Below, piece by piece: positions 5,899-6,416 of a stretch of DNA of 6,416 nt. Every line of letters begins with the position of its first letter. The stretch's first letter is position 1. The DNA comes from Jiangellaceae bacterium. GTDB taxonomy: Bacteria > Actinomycetota > Actinomycetes > Jiangellales > Jiangellaceae. The notes under the pieces were generated by a model. It saw only the letters and a list, made by a program, of their open reading frames with translations, did not search any database and was not told the DNA's origin. Where the stretch lies: assembly GCA_030146385.1 (NCBI GenBank), contig JASLBX010000005.1, positions 1-6,416 of the forward strand. The letters run 5' to 3'. The position numbers and the translations under genes were made by a program.

Positions 5899-6416
5899 TC
5901 AGGGCGCCAGCCGATGGAGGTCACGCGGGAAAAGCGTTGCCTCGCGGATGTTGGCCGCGCCGGTCAGCCCGCGAAACGAATCGCTCCAGGCCGGTGGCGA
6001 AGCCGCCATGTGGCGGCATGCCGTGCCGGAAGGCCTGCAGGTAGGTGCTGTAATCGTCGGGTGACTCCCCGCGCGCAGCGAGGGCCGCCACGTAGTCGGA
6101 GTAGCGATGCAGCCGCTGCCCGCCGGTGACGAGTTCCACGCCGCGGAACAGCAGGTCGAAGCTGTTCGAATCGCGGGCCGGGCCGGTTCCGGGTGCGTGT
6201 AGAACGGCCGCTTGGTCATCGGGTAGCCCACCACGAACACGAACTCGGACCCGTGCTCGCGCAGCGCCCACTCCCCAACCCGGCGTTCCTCCGCCGGGGC
6301 CAGGTCGGACGCGTCCGGGTCGGCACCCACCAGAGCCAGCGCCTCTGTGAAGTGCAGCGCCGGTATCTTGCCAGGCATCCCTGGCAGCTTCAGCCCGAGC
6401 AGGTCGGTCGCTGGAG
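5899..6416 (-). pseudogene. aspS: archaeal-type aspartyl-tRNA synthetase, C-terminal part, two frameshifts
   Basis: Read from 6414 downward, the frame gives the C-terminal half of a class II synthetase: A-L-H-F-T-E-A-L, then E-F-V-F-V-V-G-Y-P-M-T-K-R-P-F-Y-T-H-P-E-P. At about 6170-6171 one base is missing, and the homology continues in another frame: S-N-S-F-D-L-L-F-R-G, V-T-G-G-Q-R-L-H-R-Y, G-M-P-P-H-G-G-F and motif 3 G-L-E-R-F-V. At about 5968-5970 there is one extra G in GGG, and the original frame resumes with L-T-G-A-A-N-I-R-E-A-T-L-F-P-R-D to a TGA at 5901-5899. The start and motif 2 lie outside the window. QRLHRY and the short class II core fit the archaeal-type, probably non-discriminating AspRS rather than AsnRS or the long bacterial AspRS; the enzyme charges tRNA(Asp), and tRNA(Asn) if non-discriminating. 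As written it would give 67 wrong residues or a truncated protein; sequencing errors are an equally simple explanation, because the middle segment is undecayed. Confidence 0.8.

Noticed and set aside
6160..6175. GTTCGAATC, resembling the T-loop of a tRNA gene
   Set aside because: It falls in the conserved S-N-S-F-D-L-L-F codons of aspS, and no acceptor stem, D-arm or anticodon arm can be placed around it.

Overview
The window is high-GC DNA with strong G/C bias at third codon positions, Shine-Dalgarno-led GTG and ATG starts, and an AfsR/SARP-type regulator more than 1,000 residues long. Together these point to an actinomycete, probably of the Streptomyces/Pseudonocardia kind. No mobile element, CRISPR array, rRNA or tRNA was found.

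Layout. (1) Bases 1-549 (+): the 3' part of a YdeI/OmpD-associated family gene, cut by the window edge. (2) Bases 550-958: a convergent intergenic stretch with no gene I can defend. (3) Bases 959-1492 (-): a small membrane-anchored or secreted histidine-rich protein, probably metal-binding. (4) Bases 1625-4849 (-): a 1,074-residue AfsR-like regulator (winged helix, BTAD, NB-ARC ATPase, TPR-like tail) with three rare TTA leucine codons. (5) Bases 4850-4971: a divergent control region with three heptamers CAGCRCC spaced 11 bp apart, the geometry of a SARP operator. (6) Bases 4972-5310 and 5307-5639 (+): two translationally coupled single-domain rhodaneses. The first keeps the catalytic Cys61; the second has Gly61 but shares Cys66. 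(7) Bases 5640-5898: two hairpins that may end the flanking transcripts. (8) Bases 5899-6416 (-): the C-terminal part of an archaeal-type (probably non-discriminating) aspartyl-tRNA synthetase, broken by two compensating single-base frameshifts and running off the window.

The most coherent unit is the regulator, the phased operator and the divergent rhodanese pair, possibly with the histidine-rich protein downstream of the regulator. A reasonable inference is a small regulated cassette for sulfane-sulfur handling or a thiol/metal stress response, with the ATP-driven regulator binding the shared control region. Nothing in the sequence identifies the signal or the sulfur acceptor. The flanking YdeI-like gene and broken aspS look unrelated to it.
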